NCBI RefSeq assembly: GCF_004117875.1
Contig: NZ_RAHW01000001.1
Span: 372,001 to 436,000 of the forward strand
DNA: 64,000 nt
Source of the DNA: Geomonas oryzae
GTDB taxonomy: Bacteria > Desulfobacterota > Desulfuromonadia > Geobacterales > Geobacteraceae
Reading direction: 5' to 3'
Positions 62,243-64,000 of the stretch are shown in pieces (the stretch's first letter is position 1; each line of letters starts with the position of its first letter). The notes beneath the pieces were generated by a model. The model saw only the letters and a program-made list of their open reading frames with translations. It had not been told where the DNA came from and made no database searches. A program made the translations under genes and the position numbers.

Positions 62243-62343
62243 GCTGTTATCCTCCTTGGCTGTTATCTATGCGCGCACACGGCGGCTTTATTTTGCTGCT
62301 GCGGTTGGCCCGCATGGCCTTTCATTTGCGGCCGATGAGTGCC

Positions 62344-62371
62344 TAATCGGCCGTCATCGCTGGAAACTTTA
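62344..62371 (-). promoter_or_regulatory. Sigma28 (FliA)-type promoter of cheY-cheX operon
   Basis: On the minus strand: TAAAGTTT - 12 bp - GCCGATTA, against the consensus TAAAGTTT-N11-GCCGATAA. It is about 100 bp before cheY and overlaps by 3 bp the last codon of the upstream kinase gene. The spacer is one longer than the usual 11, which is tolerated. Confidence 0.75.
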
Positions 62372-63415
62372 ACCTTTAAATTGGCGCCTGAAGGTGGTGC
62401 GCTCCCCCTTGAGCGGCAACAAGACGGTGAAGCGGCTCCCTTTGCCGGCGGTGCTCTCGACGCGGATGCTGCCGCCGTGCGCCTCGACGATCGCCTTGCT
62501 GATGGTGAGGCCAAGGCCGGTCCCCTTGAAGCCGCGGGCCGCCGAGGAGCGGAAGTACTTGTTGAAGACGCGGGAGACCTCGTTTTCCGGGATGCCGATG
62601 CCGGTGTCGGCGACCTCCACGAGCAGGCGGTCCTCCTCGACCGTTGTGCTGACGCTGATGGTGCCGCGGCGCGGGGTGAACTTCACCGCGTTGCCGATCA
62701 GGTTGGCGAAGACCCTGGTGATCTGCTTCGCGTCAAGATCGAGTGTCGGGATTCCGTCGCAGAGGTCGCTCAGGAAGTAGGAACCGTGCACCGCCGCCTC
62801 CTGTTCCCCGTCGCGGCAGCATCCTTCGAGGAGGGCCCGGGTGTCGGTCGGTTGGCGGTCTATCTGCAAAAGCCCCGCCTCAAGGCGGTAGGCGTCCAGG
62901 ACGTCGTCGATCATGGAAAGCATCTTCGCGGCGCTCTTGTCCATCTCCTTCACGAACAGGTGCAGCGAGGGGTCCATCTTGGTGGGCATCTCCCCGATGA
63001 GCGCCTGCATGTACCCCATGATCACGGTGAGCGGCGACTTGAGGTCGTGGGTCATCATCGCCACGAACTCCTCGCGCTGGCGCTTCTCCTTCTTGTCCGC
63101 GCTGATATCGCGCAGTTGGAATAGTTCGCCCTGGGTGTCGCCCGGAAGCTTCGAAGAGCGGACCTGGATCACGGCGCCGTCGATGCTCACCTCCGCCGGT
63201 TCGTCCTGGACGTTCTCGCTGAGCACGCGGTAGACCGGCGTCCGAAGCGGCAGCATGTCCACCCTTTTGCCGACGACCTCGGCGCGGCCGATGTGAAGGA
63301 TCTCCTCCGCCCGACGGTTCATGAGCAGCACGTGGCCGCCGGCGTCCAGGTAGACCACCCCCGAATCGATCTCCTCAAGCAGGGACGCGGTTATGTTTTC
63401 AAGTTGCTCCTGCAT
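62369..63415 (-). CDS. Soluble PAS-domain sensor histidine kinase
   Basis: 348 residues, no TM helix. PAS domain (about 10-105: IDSGVVYLDAGGHVLLMNRR, GELFQLRDISADKKEKRQRE), a HisKA H-box EEFVAMMTHDLKSPLTVIMG (phospho-His123), N-box NLIGNAVKFTPRRG, G1 VADTGIGIPENEVSRVF, F/G2 GTGLGLTISKAIVEAHGGSI. The C-terminal catalytic domain is complete. GGTGGAGG lies 5 nt upstream of the ATG. It precedes cheY on the same strand, but cheY has its own sigma28 promoter, so the partner is uncertain. Confidence 0.92.
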   Translation of the reverse strand: MQEQLENITASLLEEIDSGVVYLDAGGHVLLMNRRAEEILHIGRAEVVGKRVDMLPLRTPVYRVLSENVQDEPAEVSIDGAVIQVRSSKLPGDTQGELFQLRDISADKKEKRQREEFVAMMTHDLKSPLTVIMGYMQALIGEMPTKMDPSLHLFVKEMDKSAAKMLSMIDDVLDAYRLEAGLLQIDRQPTDTRALLEGCCRDGEQEAAVHGSYFLSDLCDGIPTLDLDAKQITRVFANLIGNAVKFTPRRGTISVSTTVEEDRLLVEVADTGIGIPENEVSRVFNKYFRSSAARGFKGTGLGLTISKAIVEAHGGSIRVESTAGKGSRFTVLLPLKGERTTFRRQFKG

Positions 63416-63532
63416 GCTACCTCCACCATGGGCCTAGGCCCTGCTTGGGCTTATCGGAACCTGTCTGCATACCTTGAGCCAAAAGGACCGCAAAAGTTTA
63501 CCAGAATTTGAAAGGGAGGGGCCGCGCAGAAA

Positions 63533-63610
63533 GTCCGACTGGTCCGACTGGTCCGACTGGTCCGACTGGTCCGACTGGTCCGACTGGCAGTGCTGGCAGT
63601 GCTGGCAGGT
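63533..63610. repeat. 9-bp tandem repeat (six perfect copies)
   Basis: GTCCGACTG repeated six times in a row (63533-63586), then two copies of GCAGTGCTG (63587-63604) and a degenerate third. It sits in the 330-bp gap between the kinase and the rhodanese gene. Likely to vary in copy number between strains by slippage. Confidence 0.9.
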
Positions 63611-63674
63611 GCTGGAGCGGGTGCGGGCGGTAGGGGTGGGGCTGGTGGCAGCTAAGCCGTAGCTGCCGAAGGCG

Positions 63675-63742
63675 TCCCTTCCCCCGCCTGCGGACCGTAG
63701 CCTGTGGGCGTAGGTCCGGAGGGGGAGGGACAGGGAGGGGAA
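63675..63742. repeat. GC-rich REP-like palindrome before the rhodanese gene
   Basis: TCCCTTCCCCCGCCTGCGGA and, facing it, GTCCGGAGGGGGAGGGACAG form an imperfect inverted repeat around GTAGCCTGTGGGCGTAG. It shares the GGAGGGGGAGGGACAGGG block with 24108-24207. The last bases abut the stop of the rhodanese gene at 63746. Confidence 0.6.
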
Positions 63743-63745
63743 AAC

Positions 63746-64000
63746 CTACTTGCCGCCCAGTTGCAGCGGCAGACCGTTCTGGTACCAGCCGACGATGCCG
63801 TCGGTCATGTTGTAGACCTCGCGGTACCCCTTGGAGGCGAGAAAGCTCGCGGCGGTGGCGGAGCGGGCACCGACGGCGCAGTACACGAGCACCGGCCGGT
63901 CACGCGGAACCTCCTGCACCCTGCGGTTCAGCTCGCCCAACGGGATCAGCACGGAACCTTTCAGGTGCGCCTGACGGAACTCGTCCGGGGTGCGCACGTC
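63746..64000 (-). CDS. Rhodanese-like domain protein (C-terminal part, cut by window edge)
   Basis: The frame is open to the window edge; the visible 84 or so residues hold most of a rhodanese fold: VRTPDEFRQAHLKGSVLIPL (the usual substrate-loop entry), RPVLVYCAVGARSATAASFL with the active-site Cys in the C-x-x-G-x-R-S loop, and YREVYNMTDGIVGWYQNGLP at the end. Sulfur transferase or persulfide-handling role. The N-terminus lies beyond the window. Confidence 0.9.
   Translation of the reverse strand, partial: DVRTPDEFRQAHLKGSVLIPLGELNRRVQEVPRDRPVLVYCAVGARSATAASFLASKGYREVYNMTDGIVGWYQNGLPLQLGGK

Noticed and set aside
63533-63610. Tandem repeat considered as a CRISPR remnant
   Set aside because: 9-bp units with no spacers and no cas genes nearby.

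Overview
The window looks like a chromosomal segment of a high-GC, motile, anaerobic deltaproteobacterium of the Geobacter/Geomonas/Citrifermentans type. This rests on the gene repertoire: a complete anaerobic-type cobamide operon with its own lower-ligand enzyme, SelA, a [FeFe]-hydrogenase-like sigma54 activator, a flagellar supercluster with sigma54 and sigma28 promoters, and several short palindromic repeats of a kind I associate with Geobacter genomes. No tRNA, rRNA, phage or insertion sequence was recognised. Both ends cut genes: a PiT phosphate transporter at the left and a rhodanese-domain protein at the right.

Left part (1-12.2 kb): PiT transporter with its DUF47 partner, RadC and a discoidin-like hypothetical, an envelope-lipid pair (large AsmA/YdbH-like protein plus DUF1318 lipoprotein), an N-terminally extended GAPDH, several small accessory proteins, a TIM-barrel isomerase and a two-helix potassium channel. 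A structured, terminator-ended non-coding transcript is proposed at about 2.36-2.66 kb.

Centre-left (12.2-24.9 kb): a GntR/FCD regulator whose operator overlaps its own promoter, selA, ispD-ispF (isoprenoid precursors), glnS and cysS. Then comes the most unusual locus. A one-component regulator fuses ferredoxin and [FeFe]-hydrogenase-like domains to a sigma54 AAA+ activator. It is followed by a 59-residue ribbon-helix-helix gene with a sigma54 promoter. Related inverted repeats sit about 120 bp upstream of that promoter and over the regulator's own -35 box, and a probable small RNA with an anti-Shine-Dalgarno loop lies in the regulator's leader. A transglutaminase-like exported protein follows, then an 860-bp gene-free stretch with a striking 21-bp periodic motif.

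Centre (24.9-33.7 kb): one ten-gene leftward operon, cobU-cobT-cobS-cobC-cbiA-bzaF(thiC-like)-cbiM-cbiN-like-cbiQ-cbiO, under a cobalamin riboswitch. It combines cobalt uptake, corrin amidation, benzimidazole synthesis and nucleotide-loop assembly. EngB, an HDOD protein, a histidine kinase/sigma54 response-regulator pair and glycogen phosphorylase follow (33.7-41.1 kb).

Right part (41.2-64 kb): a leftward flagellar supercluster flgB-flgC-fliE-fliF-fliG-fliH-fliI-fliJ-motE-fliK-flgD-TIGR02530-flgE-like, then fliL-fliM-fliN-fliO-fliP-fliQ-fliR-flhB, each block with its own sigma54-type promoter. A duplicated fliL/fliM junction creates a 44-codon fliM-like ORF. Upstream lie a TPR protein, a CheC-like protein with a degenerate receiver, CheX and CheY (from a sigma28-type promoter), a PAS histidine kinase and a 9-bp tandem repeat.
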